Origin: Macrostomum hystrix | Lineage: Eukaryota; Platyhelminthes; Macrostomidae | Length of the DNA stretch: 64,000 nt | Reading direction: 5' to 3' | NCBI GenBank assembly: GCA_950097015.1 | Contig: CATNEN010000029.1 | Location: 6,095,501-6,159,500 of the forward strand | Shown here: piece after piece, positions 29,901-43,100 of the stretch | Position numbering within the stretch: position 1 is the first letter of the stretch | How the letters are laid out: each line of letters opens with the position of its first letter | The notes under the pieces: generated by a model | The model's database searches: none | Told to the model about the DNA's origin: nothing | The model's input: the letters and a program-made list of their open reading frames with translations, nothing else | Made by a program: the position numbers and the translations under genes

Positions 29901-32900
29901 TGTTTCCAGTTCTGGCACCAATCAGTTTGGGATTCTGAACAGCGCCATCTCCTACTGCCAAACTGCTTATCGAATAGTGACTTTGACAACGCTAGTGGTT
30001 GCTATGATCGCCATGGTTGCTATGGCAAAACAGCTGAGCCTGCTTGGCGTTTATTTAACCTGACCGAGTCGGACATGAGTCTGCACGACTCAGCTGGCCA
30101 ACGAGTTCTCCTCATAGTGTCCGCTCTGCGCAACCTTCTGCTGGACGAGCCTGCTAACGCCGCCCTCGCTTCCCGTTCGCCAACAATGCTGCGCCTGCTG
30201 CTCCTCTGCCTGGCTAGCAGGCACGCCATCCTGCGACACTTGGCGCTGGACGCCCTGACCGCCGTGCCTTTGGTGGGCACCACTGAGGGCCTGCGACGGG
30301 CTCTGATGCGGGCTCTGACTGGCTGCCTGCTGAGCCAGGACCGGCAGCTGCTGGTGCGGGGTGAGCAGCGATTCCTGGGTGGGATGGGATGAGGGGAGTG
30401 GGATAAGATGAGGGGAGTGGGATGGGATGAGGGGAGTGGGATAAGATGAGGGGAGTGGGATGGGATGAAGGGAGTGGGATAAGATGAGGGGAGTGGGATG
30501 GGATGAGGGGAGTGGGATGGGATGAGGGGAGTGGGATGGGATGAGGGGAGTGGGATAAGATGTGGGGAGTGGGATGGGATGAGGGGAGTGGGATGGGATG
30601 AGGGAAGTGGGATGGGATGAGGGGAGTGGGATGGGATGAGGGGAGTGGGATAAGATGTGGGGAGTGGGATGGGATGAGGGGAGTGGGATGGGATGAGGGG
30701 AGTGGGATGGGATGAGGGGAGTGGGATGGGATGAGGGGAGTGGGATGGGATGAGGGGAGTGGGATAAGATGAGGGGAGTGGGATGGGATGAGGGGAGTGG
30801 GATAAGATGTGGGGAGTGGGATGGGATGAGAGGAGTGGGATGGGATGAGGGAAGTGGGATGGGATGAGGGGAGTGGGATGGGATGAGGGGAGTGGGATGG
30901 GATGAGGGGAGTGGGATAAGATGTGGGGAGTGGGATGGGATGAGGGGAGTGGGATGGGATGAGGGAAGTGGGATGGGATGAGGGGAGTGGGATGGGATGA
31001 GGGGAGTGGGATAAGATGTGGGGAGTGGGATGGGATGAGGGGAGTGGGATGGGATGAGGGGAGTGGGATGGGATGAGGGGAGTGGGATGGGATGAGGGGA
31101 GTGGGATGGGATGAGGGGAGTGGGATGGGATGAGGGGAGTGGGATAAGATGAGGGGAGTGGGATGGGATGAGGGGAGTGAGATGGGATGAGGGGAGTGGG
31201 ATAAGATGTGGGGAGTGGGATGGGATGTGGGGAGTGGGATGGGATGAGGGGAGTGGGATGGGATGAGGGGAGTGGGATAAGATGTGGGGAGTGGGATGGG
31301 ATGAGGGGAGTGGGATGGGATGAGGGAAGTGGGATGGGATGAGGGGAGTGGGATGGGATGAGGGGAGTGGGATAAGATGTGGGGAGTGGGATGGGATGAG
31401 GGGAGTGGGATGGGATGAGGGGAGTGGGATGGGATGAGGGGAGTGGGATGGGATGAGGGGAGTGGGATGGGATGAGGGGAGTGGGATGGGATGAGGGGAG
31501 TGAGATGGGATGAGGGGAGTGGGATAAGATGTGGGGAGTGGGATGGGATGAGGGGAGTGGGATGGGATGAGGGGAGTGGGATGGGATGAGGGGAGTGGGA
31601 TGGGATGAGGGGAGTGGGATGGGATGAGGGGAGTGGGATAAGATGTGGGGAGTGGGATGGGATGAGGGGAGTGGGATGGGATGAGGGGAGTGGGATGGGA
31701 TGAGGGGAGTGGGATGGGATGAGGGGAGTGGTATGGGATGAGGGGAGTGGGATGGGATGCGGGGAGTGGGATGGGATGGTGATGAGAGGAGTGGCTTAAG
31801 GGGGAGCGTGATGATGATGATGATGCGAGAATGAGAATGGGGAGATTGGGAGGGTGTGGATGGGATGAAGGCAAATTGGGATGGAGATGATGGAATGGCC
31901 TGGCTTTGGAGTCGGTTTCTAGGGTTGCTGACCCAAACCCGCAGGCCTGGAGCTGCTTGCCAGCCTGGCAACTCAGCCGGAGAACGCTGATTGGCTGGGA
32001 GCCAGCCTGCCCGATCTCATCCTGACTTCTCTGCCATCTTGGCTGCTGCTGCCCGACCTGCAGCTGATGCTGGCCGCACTGGACGCCGCCTACCAGCTGG
32101 CCGGCCTGAGCAGCCAAATGGTCGCCCGTCTGGTAGAGGCGGAGCCGCCGGACCTGCTGAGGGTGCTGCTCGACCTGCTCAGCTTTGAGGCCGCTCAAGT
32201 GGGCGGTCAGGGCCTCATCGGGATTCGGGTTTATCAAGGCGCCGCGGCGGCGGCCGCCTCCTCAGATGCTTCACCAAAGAAGCCCTCGGAATCCTCCCCC
32301 TTTGATGTTACCGCCGACGCCAATCATCGGGTTGTCGCTGATTCTCCACAGCGGCCAATTGCATTTACCTTTGATGTCACCGACACGAATGTCAAATCGG
32401 AGAATTCACGAGCCCGAGCAGATCTCTGGCTGCGCCAACGTTTGGAAGGTGCTTTTGATGTTTCCGACGCTGCCGCAGTCTATGCGGAGTACGCGGCTGA
32501 ATGCTCAGACTCGCCTGTGCTGCCCGCTCCGGAGTTTTGTGAACTTCTAAAGTGAGTCGAGATCTAGAATTTTCATTGGGGCCAGTTTATTGAACAAGAG
32601 ACTTAAATTGTTGCTATTTTTGGAAGAACTTTTTGGAAACCTTTAGCCACCCGCAAGTTGATCACGTGACTAACCTTAGCCAATAAAATTTTGGGTCGAT
32701 TCCCACAGAGTTTTAGTGCTGCTTTATTTTATAGCGTAGCGCTTGGTCTCAAAGCTCAGCCAATCAACTCACAGGGAAACCAGACCACTTTCTGCCGTCA
32801 CCAACCGGAAGAGGCCGCATCAACCGCCGGAAGCTGTTGAATTAGACGAAGCTATGCCAAAATCGATGAAGCTTGACTATAGCGGAGAATCCGCGGAGGC

Positions 32901-35726
32901 CGCTTCGGCAGCTGCGGATCTGGCGGGCCGCCTGCTGCAGATGAACGGACGTAGCGGAATCGGCATGACCAATGGGCATTCAGTGGATGCTGATGCTAGG
33001 TAAATATGGCTAGCTCTCTTGATTTATTACCAATGTTCGCAAAGTCCTAATCCTCCTCACCGATTGATAATCCTCCTCACCGATTGATAATCCTCCTCAC
33101 CGATTGATAATCCTCCTCACCGATTGATAATCCTCCTCACCGATTGATAATCCTCCTCACCGATTCATAATCCTCCTCACCGATTCATAATCCTCCTCAC
33201 CGATTGATAATCCTCCTCACCGATTGATAATCCTCCTCACCGATTGATAACCCTCCTCAACGATTGATAATCCTCCTCACCGATTGATAATCCTCCTCAC
33301 CGATTCATAATCCTCCTCACCGATTGATAATCCTCCTCACCGATTGATAATCCTCCTCACCGATTGATAATCCTCCTCACCGATTGATAATCTCCTCACC
33401 GATTGATAATCCTCCTCACCGATTGATAATCCTCCTCACCGATTGATAATCCTCCTCACCGATTGATAATCTCCTCACCGATTGATAATCCTCCTCACCG
33501 ATTGATAATCTCCTCACCGATTGATAATCTCCTCACCGATTGATAATCCTCCTCACCGATTGATAATCCTCCTCACCGATTCATAATCCTCCTCACCGAT
33601 TGATAATCCTCCTCACCGATTGATAATCCTTCTTACCGATTGATAATCCTCCTCACCAATTGATAATCCTCCTCACCGATTGATAATCCTCCTCACCGAT
33701 TGATAATCCTCCTCACCGATTGATAATCTCCTCACCGATTGATAATCTCCTCACCGATTGATAATCCTCCTCACCGATTGATAATCCTCCTCACCGATTC
33801 ATAATCCTCCTCACCGATTCATAATCCTCCTCACCGATTCATAATCCTCCTCACCGATTCATAATCCTCCTCACCGATTCATAATCCTCCTCACCGATTC
33901 ATAATCCTCCTCACCGATTGATAATCCTCCTCACCGATTGATAATCCTTCTTACCGATTGATAATCCTCCTCACCAATTGATAATCCTCCTCACCGATTG
34001 ATAATCCTCCTCACCGATTGATAATCCTCCTCACCGATTGATAATCCTCCTCACCGATTGATAATCCTCCTCACCGATTCATAATCCTCCTCACCGATTG
34101 ATAATCCTCCTCACCAATTGATAATCCTCCTCACCGATTGATAATCCTCCTCACCGATTGATAATCCTCCTCACCGATTGATAATCCTCCTCACCGATTC
34201 ATAATCCTCCTCACCGATTGATAATCCTCCTCACCGATTGATAATCCTCCTCACCGATTCATAATCCTCCTCACCGATTGATAATCCTCCTCACCGATTG
34301 ATAATCCTCCTCACCGATTCATAATCCTCCTCACCGATTGATAATCCTCCTCACCGATTAATAATCCTCCTCACCGATTCATAATCCTCCTCACCGATTG
34401 ATAATCCTCCTCACCGATTCATAATCCTCCTCACCGATTGATAATCCTCCTCACCGATTCATAATCCTCCTCACCGATTGATAATCCTCCTCACCGATTG
34501 ATAATCCTCCTCACCGATTCATAATCCTCCTCACCGATTGATAATCCTCCTCACCGATTCATAATCCTCCTCACCGATTGATAATCCTCCTCACCGATTG
34601 ATAATCCTCCTCACCGATTCATAATCCTCCTCACCGATTGATAATCCTCCTCACCGATTCATAATCCTCCTCACCGATTGATAATCCTCCTCACCGATTG
34701 ATAATCCTCCTCACCGATTCATAATCCTCCTCACCGATTGATAATCCTCCTCACCGATTCATAATCCTCCTCACCGATTGCTAATCCTCTTCACTGAATG
34801 GTAATCCTCTTCACCGATTGCTAATCCTCTTCACTGAATGGTAATCCTCTTCACCGATTGAGAATCCTCATCACCGATTGATAATCAATTACAAAGTCCT
34901 CATTAACAATTTCTTATCCTTGTCACCAATTGGCAATCTGACAAACAAACTTTCGATTCTGTTTTCTAGAAGCTATAGTTCCATATACAACTCTGTGATT
35001 TGGCCGAAAAAATCTCAAATCCCAATTATCTATCGTTAACTCAATGCGTTAATAAAACTCCCCCTGCGCAGTCATCCTGAAGGCACGAACGGCCAGCCGC
35101 CGGGCCAGCAGCCGCCAATTGTGATTCGCATCACCCTGCCGAAGCCGAAGCCGCCATTGGGCCTCCTGTGCGAGTGGGACGGCTGCTGGCACTGCGCCGA
35201 CACTCCGGCCCGGGTGCTTCACCACGTGTACACCGCCCACCTGCGGCCCGGAGCCGCCGGCTGTCGTTGGCGCGGCTGCGACCCAGGCAGGCGCGGCCCG
35301 CTGTCGCTGCTGTCGCACGTGCAGGAGCGGCACTGCAGCCAGGCTGCACTGAGCGAGTCGCTCTGCAGGCGACGCCAGGAGGCTCTGGACGCCGCCGCCT
35401 GTCACCAGCTGCCAACCATTGTCCCGGCGTCGCCGACTGTCCAGACTAGCCTGGCCGGTGCCAAAATTCATCGTCTGCCGGAGAACGCGGCGCGTCAAGC
35501 CATCTACCGGCTCGTGGAGAACTCCGCGCCGGCGGCCGAGGAGGGCCCGGTGACGCGGCACATTCGGCTGACATCGGCTCTGACTCTGCTGCGAATGGGC
35601 CGGCTGGCTCCGGCCGCGACGCGCAGATTCTTGACGAGCGGAAATCTAGCTCGACTGGCTGAGGCAGCTCTTGGAGGCGGCGAGGCTGCCGAGACAGCGG
35701 CTCAGTGCCTGGTGGAGCTGACCTGA
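26986..35726 (+). CDS. ARID2: ARID2 (BAF200), PBAF chromatin-remodelling subunit
   Basis: Complete model of eight coding exons: 26986-27101, 27242-27335, 27448-28015, 29486-29550, 29910-30360, 31945-32551, 32775-32999, 35072-35726 (2,781 nt, 926 aa, all phases agree). A 5' UTR intron (26737-26977) precedes the ATG. Domains in order: ARID DNA-binding domain (about 10-110; FHNARKTPF, VDFLRLYNAV, GGFRR); the ARID2-specific helical repeat region with ALLSGLPNELDFAIN, GQRVLLIVSALRNL and NADWLG blocks; RFX DNA-binding domain (about 585-640; LWLRQRLEGAFDVSD...YAEYAAEC), split by intron 6; two C2H2 zinc fingers (about 742-795); C-terminal GPVTRHIRLTSALTLL. The order is diagnostic of ARID2. It is about half the length of human ARID2 (1,835 aa) because the long Gln-rich linker between RFX and zinc fingers is reduced to about 75 codons. 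Three introns are filled with 20 bp-unit minisatellites. Confidence 0.95.
28040..29430 (+). repeat. Minisatellite, 20 bp unit, ARID2 intron 3
   Basis: About 69 copies of TAGTGAATGGCAGTCAGGGA and point variants (gagtgg, gagaatc, tgtatgg). It starts about 25-30 nt after the donor at 28016 and stops about 55 nt before the next exon. A multi-unit variant block (tgagaatcagggattgtgaa and following units) recurs near 28368, 28688 and 28828, showing higher-order duplication. Confidence 0.97.
30375..31790 (+). repeat. Minisatellite, 20 bp unit, ARID2 intron 5
   Basis: About 70 copies of GGGATGGGATGAGGGGAGTG, with gataagatgtgg variants at intervals. It starts about 15 nt after the donor (30361). One strand is purine-only over long stretches, so triplex or G-rich structures are possible. 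The reverse strand is open for hundreds of codons only because the repeat lacks stops. Confidence 0.97.
33050..34905 (+). repeat. Minisatellite, 20 bp unit, ARID2 intron 7
   Basis: About 92 copies of ATAATCCTCCTCACCGATTG, with gattc and 19 bp (one C lost) variants. It starts about 50 nt after the donor at 33000. The 3' edge (34780-34890) carries more diverged units. Confidence 0.97.
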
Positions 35727-35872
35727 ACCGGACGGCCTGAGTCTGATGGCCTGAAGCGGACGGCCTGAAGCGGACGGTCTGAGTCTGATGGCTTGAAGCG
35801 GACGGCATGAAGCGGATGGCCTGAAGCGGACGGTCTGAGTCTGATGGCTTGAAGCGGACGGCATGAAGAAGA
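35727..35872 (+). repeat. Short 14 bp-type repeats in ARID2 3' UTR
   Basis: About ten degenerate units of the type GACGGCCTGAAGCG / GTCTGAGTCTGATG directly after the stop codon. A candidate poly(A) signal AATAAA follows at about 35930. Confidence 0.85.
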
Positions 35873-36296
35873 TCTACTAAAGCAGAAATTTTTGAGAGAC
35901 TCATCAGAACATGTGCTGAGATAATCAAAAATAAATTTTATTGCCCGAAGCAAAATCAAGCACGCTCGCTTCAAAAGACATGATGGAAAATAATTTAATT
36001 TCAAACAATTAAAACAGTCCGTTACATCAGAGCCAATGAGCACCATGAGATGTTTTTCAAGTTCTACTTCAAAATGTCTCTCACATTTTACTTACGCTCC
36101 CTTAATAGCATTTTGACTAAGTTACCGGCGTAATTTTCTTGATCGCCTGAGCAATGCGAAACATGTTTGCGAATTTGTACATTTTGGTGACAAATGAAAA
36201 ATAAACAGCAATTCGACTAAATGTACGCTTTTGGGCTTTGCCTCCGTTAAATAATACAATTCAAGTTTGAAACCTTACAGATTCTTATAAAGTGAT

Positions 36297-38895
36297 TTGA
36301 TACTCTCACCCAATTCTCCCTGATCACTCCCCAATTCTCCCTGATCTCTCGACATTCTCCCTGATCTCTCCCAATTCTCCCTGATCTCACCCCATTCTCC
36401 CTGATCTCTCCCAATTCTCCCTGATCTCACCCCATTCTCCCTGATCTCTCCCAATTCTCCCTGATCTCTCCCCAATCTCCCTGATCTCACCCCATTCTCC
36501 CTGATCTCTCCCAATTCTCCCTGATCTCTCCCCAATCTCCCTGATCTCACCCCATTCTCCCTGATTTCACCCCATTCTCCCTGATCTCTCCCCAATTCTC
36601 CCTGATCTCACCCCATTCTCCCTGATCTCTCCCCAATTCTCCCTGATCTCTCCCCAATCTCCCTGATCTCACCCCATTCTCCCTGATCTCACCCTATTCT
36701 CCCTGATCTCTCCCCAATCTCCCTGATCTCACCCCATTCTCCCTGATCTCACCCCATTCTCCCTGATCTCTCCCTATTCTCCCTGATCTCTCCCCATTCT
36801 CCCTGATCTCTCCCCAATCTCCCTGATCTCACCCCATTCTCCCTGATCTCACCCTATTCTCCCTGATCTCTCCCAATTCTCCCTGATCTCTCCCTATTCT
36901 CCCTGATCTCACCCTATTCTCCCTGATCTCTCCCAATTCTCCCTGATCTCTCCCTATTCTCCCTGATCTCTCCCAATTCTCCCTGATCTCTCCCAATTCT
37001 CCCTGATCTCACCCCATTCTCCATGATCTCTCCCTATTCTCCCTGATCTCACCCCATTCTCCCTGATCTCACCCCATTCTCCCTGATCTCACCCCATTCT
37101 CCCTGATCTCACCCCATTCTCCCTGATCTCTCCCAATTCTCCCTGATCTCACCCCATTCTCCCTGATCTCACCCCATTCTCCCTGCTCTCACCCCATTCT
37201 CCCTGATCTCTCCCAATTCTCCCTGATTGCACCCCATTCTCCCTGATCTCACCCCATTCTCCCTGATCTCACCCCATTCTCCCTGATCTCACCCCATTCT
37301 CCCTGATCTCACCCCATTCTCCCTGATCTCACCCCATTCTCCCTGATCTCTCCCAATTCTCCCTGATCTCACCCCATTCTCCCTGATCTCACCCCATTCT
37401 CCCTGATCTCTCCCAATTCTCCCTGATCTCACCCCATTCTCCCTGATCTCTCCCTATTCTCCCTGATCTCACCCCATTCTCCCTGATCTCACCCCATTCT
37501 CCCTGATCTCACCCCATTCTCCCTGATCTCACCCCATTCTCCCTGATCTCTCCCAATTCTCCCTGATCTCACCCCATTCTCCCTGATCTCACCAGATTCT
37601 CCCCGATCTCTCCCAATTCTCCCTGATCTCTCCCTATTCTCCCTGATCTCTCCCAATTCTCCCTGATCTCACCCCATTCTCCCTGATTTCACCCGATTCT
37701 CCCTGATCTCTCCCAATTCTCCCTGATCTCACCCCATTCTCCCTGATCTCACCCCATTCTCCCTGATCTCTCCCAATTCTCCCTGATCTCACCCCATTCT
37801 CCCAGATCTCTCCCAATTCTCCCTGATTGCACCCCATTCTCCCTGATCTCACCCCATTCTCCCTGATCTCTCCCAATTCTCCCTGATTGCACCCCATTCT
37901 CCCTGATCTCACCCCATTCTCCCTGATCTCACCCCATTCTCCCTGATCTCACCCCATTCTCCCTGATCTCTCCCAATTCTCCCTGATCTCACCCCATTCT
38001 CCCTGATCTCACCAGATTCTCCCCGATCTCTCCCAATTCTCCCTGATCTTACCCCATTCTCCATGATCTCTCCCTCTTCTCCCTGATTGCACCACATTCT
38101 CCCTGCTCTCACCCCATTCTCCCTGATCTCACCCCATTCTCCCTGATCTCACCCCATTCTCCCTGATCTCACCCCATTCTCCCTGATCTCACCCCATTCT
38201 CCCTGATCTCTCCCAATTCTCCCTGATCTCACCCCATTCTCCCTGATCTCACCAGATTCTCCCCGATCTCTCCTAATTCTCCCTGATCTCACCCCATTCT
38301 CCATGATCTCTCCCTCTTCTCCCTGATTGCACCACATTCTCCCTGCTCTCACCCCATTCTCCCTGATCTCACCCCATTCTCCCTGATCTCACCCCATTCT
38401 CCCTGATCTCACCCCATTCTCCCTGATCTCACCCCATTCTCCCTGATCTCTCCCAATTCTCCCTGATCTCACCCCATTCTCCCTGATCTCACCAGATTCT
38501 CCCCGATCTCTCCCAATTCTCCCTGATCTCACCCCATTCTCCATGATCTCTCCCTCTTCTCCCTGATTGCACCACATTCTCCCTGCTCTCACCCCATTCT
38601 CCCTGATCTCACCCCATTCTCCCTGATCTCACCCCATTCTCCCTGATCTCACCCCATTCTCCCTGATCTCACCCCATTCTCCCTGATCTCTCCCAATTCT
38701 CCCTGATCTCACCCCATTCTCCCTGATCTCACCAGATTCTCCCCGATCTCTCCCAATTCTCCCTGATCTCACCCCATTCTCCATGATCTCTCCCTCTTCT
38801 CCCTGATTGCATCACATTCTCCCTGCTCTCACCCCATTCTCCCTGATCTCACCCCATTCTCCCTGATCTCACCCCATTCTCCCTGATCTCTGCCA
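36297..38895. repeat. Intergenic minisatellite, 20 bp unit, with 240 bp higher-order repeat
   Basis: About 130 copies of CCCTGATCTCACCCCATTCT and variants (tctcccaatt, tctccctatt). From about 37900 to 38830 a 12-unit block repeats every 240 bp. The marker variants accagattctccccgat and gattgcaccacattct recur at that spacing about four times. It lies between the convergent ARID2 and VPS13D 3' ends. Confidence 0.97.
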
Positions 38896-39971
38896 CTTTC
38901 TCTGAAACGTTACTCTATATACCAATCTCCACTATAATAAGCCGGTATTTAAAAATCATCAAGACAGAAGTTTGCGAAAGCTTTTTAGTTTCTTCAGTTT
39001 CACCAGACGTTTGTCCTCATTGCGAGAAATAAAAACCTGATTGCTGCTACAAGAGCAACAGGGCTGGGGCAGGGGCAGTGGTTGCCATGCAGCCCAGTGT
39101 ATTTTCCAAGCAATATTATTACACACACCCCGACAGGACTGCCGAGCTACCTTGTGCCTTGCCTTGCTCGCCACTCTGAATAACAATCTACGCCGCAGTG
39201 TACAATACATGCTACTAGCAGTAGAAAAGGAAAAAACGAAAGCACACATCGGAAATTCGCAACAAACAAAATAGAGCAACAAACCGATGAAAAGAACCTA
39301 AACCGAAAAAATGGAAAACTGATCTGCTTAATGGATTTAACGGATGCTAGACTTTTAGTTTAAAATCTAGAAGCATTGCTAAATCTGAGAGTTGCGCCAA
39401 GCTCTGAAATTAGCCTTTTTATATAGAAATAAAGAACGCAAAATAAATATTTCTATACATATCGGCTGCGTCCAAAAGCTCCATATTTCTGTATAGTTTT
39501 AATATTAGGTACGTAGGCATGGAAGTAAGAAAAGATTGTGTCTATATGAGGACTCTCAGCTAACATTGGCTGGATGGAATGGCTCATAACAACGACAACA
39601 GACAACAGGCCAGAACAAAACATGCAGAATATGCACTTTTGAATGACATATAAATAAATAAATAAATTTGAAGGCGCCAGAGATCAAATATCTAACTACC
39701 AATGTTTGTCAGTCGAACTCTGAAAAAACATGCGAAGCATTAATAAAGGATGCCTTCAGCACTAAAACAAGTGAACTCAACAATTTAACAAGGTATAAAA
39801 AACAGCTCACACTTGCTGGCCAAGTATTTTAACAGGAGATCCAAAATAATGAAAATATTTTTACTCGATACCTATCGAATGCAAAGGACTTTATAACTTT
39901 TTTCCGGTATTTTTCTATATTTTATAACAGTCAGCTGTCAAATAATTATCCAATGTCAATGAATCAGTTTT
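38896..39971. other. Intergenic, no gene recognised
   Basis: AT-rich sequence beyond the VPS13D 3' end with several AATAAA motifs on the plus strand (about 39428, 39650). No supported ORF or RNA gene. Confidence 0.5.
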
Positions 39972-40055
39972 TTCGATACATATCGGATGCAATGAAATAA
40001 CTATTTCGATACATATTGGATGCAATGAAATATCTATTTCGATACATATCGGACC
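39972..40055. repeat. Short tandem repeat containing TTTCGATACATATCGGA
   Basis: Two and a half units of about 38 bp, each with TTTCGATACATATCGGATGC-type sequence. The same core appears singly near 39465, 39870 and 40145, and inverted near 29755. Confidence 0.75.
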
Positions 40056-40179
40056 TCGATCATTCCTTTTTCAAACAAATCTCACAACACTGAACCTCTT
40101 TTTTCGATCTTTTTTTGATATAAACACTCGACCAAATATTTTTCTAGACATATCGGATAGAAATCAAGCCAACTGACAG

Positions 40180-43100
40180 TCAGCGCAGTTCGGTGCGATT
40201 CTCTCTATAGAGCTCCAGGCCGTGATTGACAGCGGCCACCGCGCGCATAGCAGCCTCGGCGCTGTCGCAGCGCACCCGAGCCCTAGTCTGCCTATTGGCT
40301 ATGTTGAACTCAATGCAGTCGGCCGCGCCGGCCTGGGCATTGTCGGGCAGCTCGTGAGGCCGGCAATAAATAATGTCCGAATAGCGGGCGTGCATGAGGA
40401 CGCTGTCCTGGCTGGGCCGCTCTTTGTACTTTAGCAGATAGACGCCGCCATCGGAGATTAGAATCCAGACTGCGGCCGCATTGCTGGCCCTAATTGGCAC
40501 GCTGGTCAGGTAGCGCTCGTCCAGATTGCAGCCATTCAGCTTGTACAGCACGGACTGCCAATAGGCATCCTCCGAGTTGTACTGCTTTAACAGCCGGTCC
40601 AAGCCGGCCGGGCAGCGGGGCAGGCGACGCGACTCGACGCCCTGCTTGTCGCTGGAGCCTCCGGTTTTGTCGCGAATGCTGGACGACACCTCGGAGGCCA
40701 GGTCGAGAACCCCGGCTACCGGCTTTGTGACGGTGCCGATCAGGCCTTTGCCAACGCCGAAGACGAAGCCCTGTTTCACATTGTTAGAAGCGCGAATTTT
40801 TTTGTTGTTATCTGTAAATATCCGCGCAAAACTTGACCATCGCAGGACCTTCGTGTTCCCTTCCCTTCGGTGATCAGAGTTAAAAATATCGATCAAGAGA
40901 CTCAATCCTATCCCGATTCATCTAGATCCCGATTCATCTAGATCCCGATTCATCTAGATCCCGATTCATCTAGATCCCGATTCATCTAGATCCTGATTCA
41001 TCTTGATCCCGATTCATCTAGAACCCGATTCATCTAGATCCCGATTCATCTAGATCCCGATTCATCTAGATCCTGATTCATCTTGATCCCGATTCATCTA
41101 GATCCCGATTCATCTAGATCCCGATTCATCTAGATCCCGATTCATCTAGATCCCGATTCATCTAGATCCCGATTCATCTAGATCCCGATTCATCTTGATC
41201 CCGATTCATCTAGAACCCGATTCATCTAGATCCCGATTCATCTAGAACCCGATTCATCTAGATCCCGATTCATCTAGATCCCGATTCATCTAGATCCTGA
41301 TTCATCTTGATCCCGATTCATCTAGATCCCGATTCATCTAGATCCTGATTCATCTTGATCCCGATTCATCTAGATCCCGATTCATCTAGATCCCGATTCA
41401 TCTAGATCCCGATTCATCTAGATCCCGATTCATCTAGATCCTGATTCATCTTGATCCCGATTCATCTAGATCCCGATTCATCTAGATCCCGATTTATCTA
41501 GATCCCGATTCATCTAGATCCCGATTCATCTAGATCCCGATTCATCTAGATCCCGATTCATCTAGATCCTGATTCATCTTGATCCCGATTCATCTAGAAC
41601 CCGATTCATCTAGATCCCGATTCATCTAGATCCCGATTCATCTAGATCCCGATTCATCTAGATCCCGATTCATCTAGATCCCGATTCATCTAGACCCTGA
41701 TTCATCTAGATCCCGATTCATCTAGACCCTGATTCATTTCGTTACATCGATAAATTCATAATTCATTGATCATGATCCAAAATTTCAGTTTGCAACTTGT
41801 AATTCGTTAAATTAGCTAAATTTCAGACACCGTAAAAGCATGTAGTAATATGAGTATTTTTTTCACCAGAACAATCGTCTACAGAGTGAGAGCCATATTA
41901 CTCATCGGTGCGCGCTATTAGGCTATTAGGGAGTAAGGGGGCTGAGTGGGTGGGTCGGACGGAGTAAGGTTTCAGCTGACACGGCCAGCAACTTATTATT
42001 CTGTTTAGAGCAGCATGCAAAACTGCACAGAGAGAGAGAAGGGGTTAGAGAGAAGGAAATTTCTTCGCTCAAAACAGGGAGGGAGAGAAAAAAGGAAAGG
42101 TAGAATCAAAGTGTACACGTCGGATTGTACAGGGGAGACACGAGGTTCTCACCTAACCTTATCTGGCCTCTACAGCCACCTTCCCCACCGCCTCTGGCGA
42201 CTCAAACCAGACAAGCCCGTGCGGAAAGCTCTACCAACCCAAGCCGTTGGCCTTTAATGCCCGCACTGTGCTTTCTTCTACTCTCTTCTTCTTATAAGAC
42301 AAAAAATCACAAAACGCGGAAGCGACTGCTTCTCGTAGCTCGCTCATTGGAAATTAGCATCGCTTTGGCATGTGCTCGCATCTGCATGAGTTGAGATCGC
42401 TGCTCAGCTTCGGTCTGCTGCTTTTATTGTGGCAGAGAGCGGCTGGCCAAATGAACACCTGCCTGAAGCCCAGCGGCTGCTCCAGCGACGAATGCTGCTT
42501 CAACATAGTGCCAAAGACTGGCGAGATCTGCCATCCGATCATGCCCTGCTACGAGCCATTCTCTAAGGACTGCTGCCTGAACACCAGAATAGCTTTCACA
42601 ACCAAAGGCAAGATGTATGGCTACGCCATCATACTGGACGATCCTTATTCGTATCGCGATAAGGGCAATAGATTCCTGCAGATCTGGCTAGGCGTGCCCT
42701 ATGCTAAGCCGCCGACGCGGGGCAATAATCTCCGCTTCATGGAGCCAATGGAGCCGGATTATACAGACAAGTGGGACGCCACTTATTACAGGTACCTTAT
42801 CATCGCTCACTTTGCTTTCTTGTCACAATTATAGTTTCAGTTACTTCTGAAAATAGACATTTCAGTTGCTGACCCTCTCGTGCACTTCGCAGACCATCAT
42901 GTCCCCAGCCGCCGGAGCGACTTAAAGGACTCACAAACCAGGATTCAGATGAGAACTGCCTTTATCTGAACATTTTCGTCACTAACACCACACTGGACGA
43001 AGCCAAATCCAATGTCTATCCAATTCTGGTGTTTATTCACGGAGGCGAACATACGTACGGCTCGGCGCAGTTCACGCCAGGTCACGTGCTGGCCCAGACC

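Noticed and set aside
30090-32237. A 715-codon minus-strand ORF made of SHPTPLIPSHSPHPIPLP repeats, and a 585-codon one overlapping it
   Set aside because: Both are translations of the 20 bp intronic minisatellite of ARID2, which happens to lack stops in several frames. The flanking ARID2 exons splice in phase across it.
35880-35930. Hammerhead ribozyme candidate (CTGATGAG on the minus strand near 35905)
   Set aside because: The downstream GAAA core and pairing stems are missing.
28040-41735. Possible CRISPR-like arrays
   Set aside because: Units are contiguous tandem repeats without unique spacers, in an animal genome with introns.
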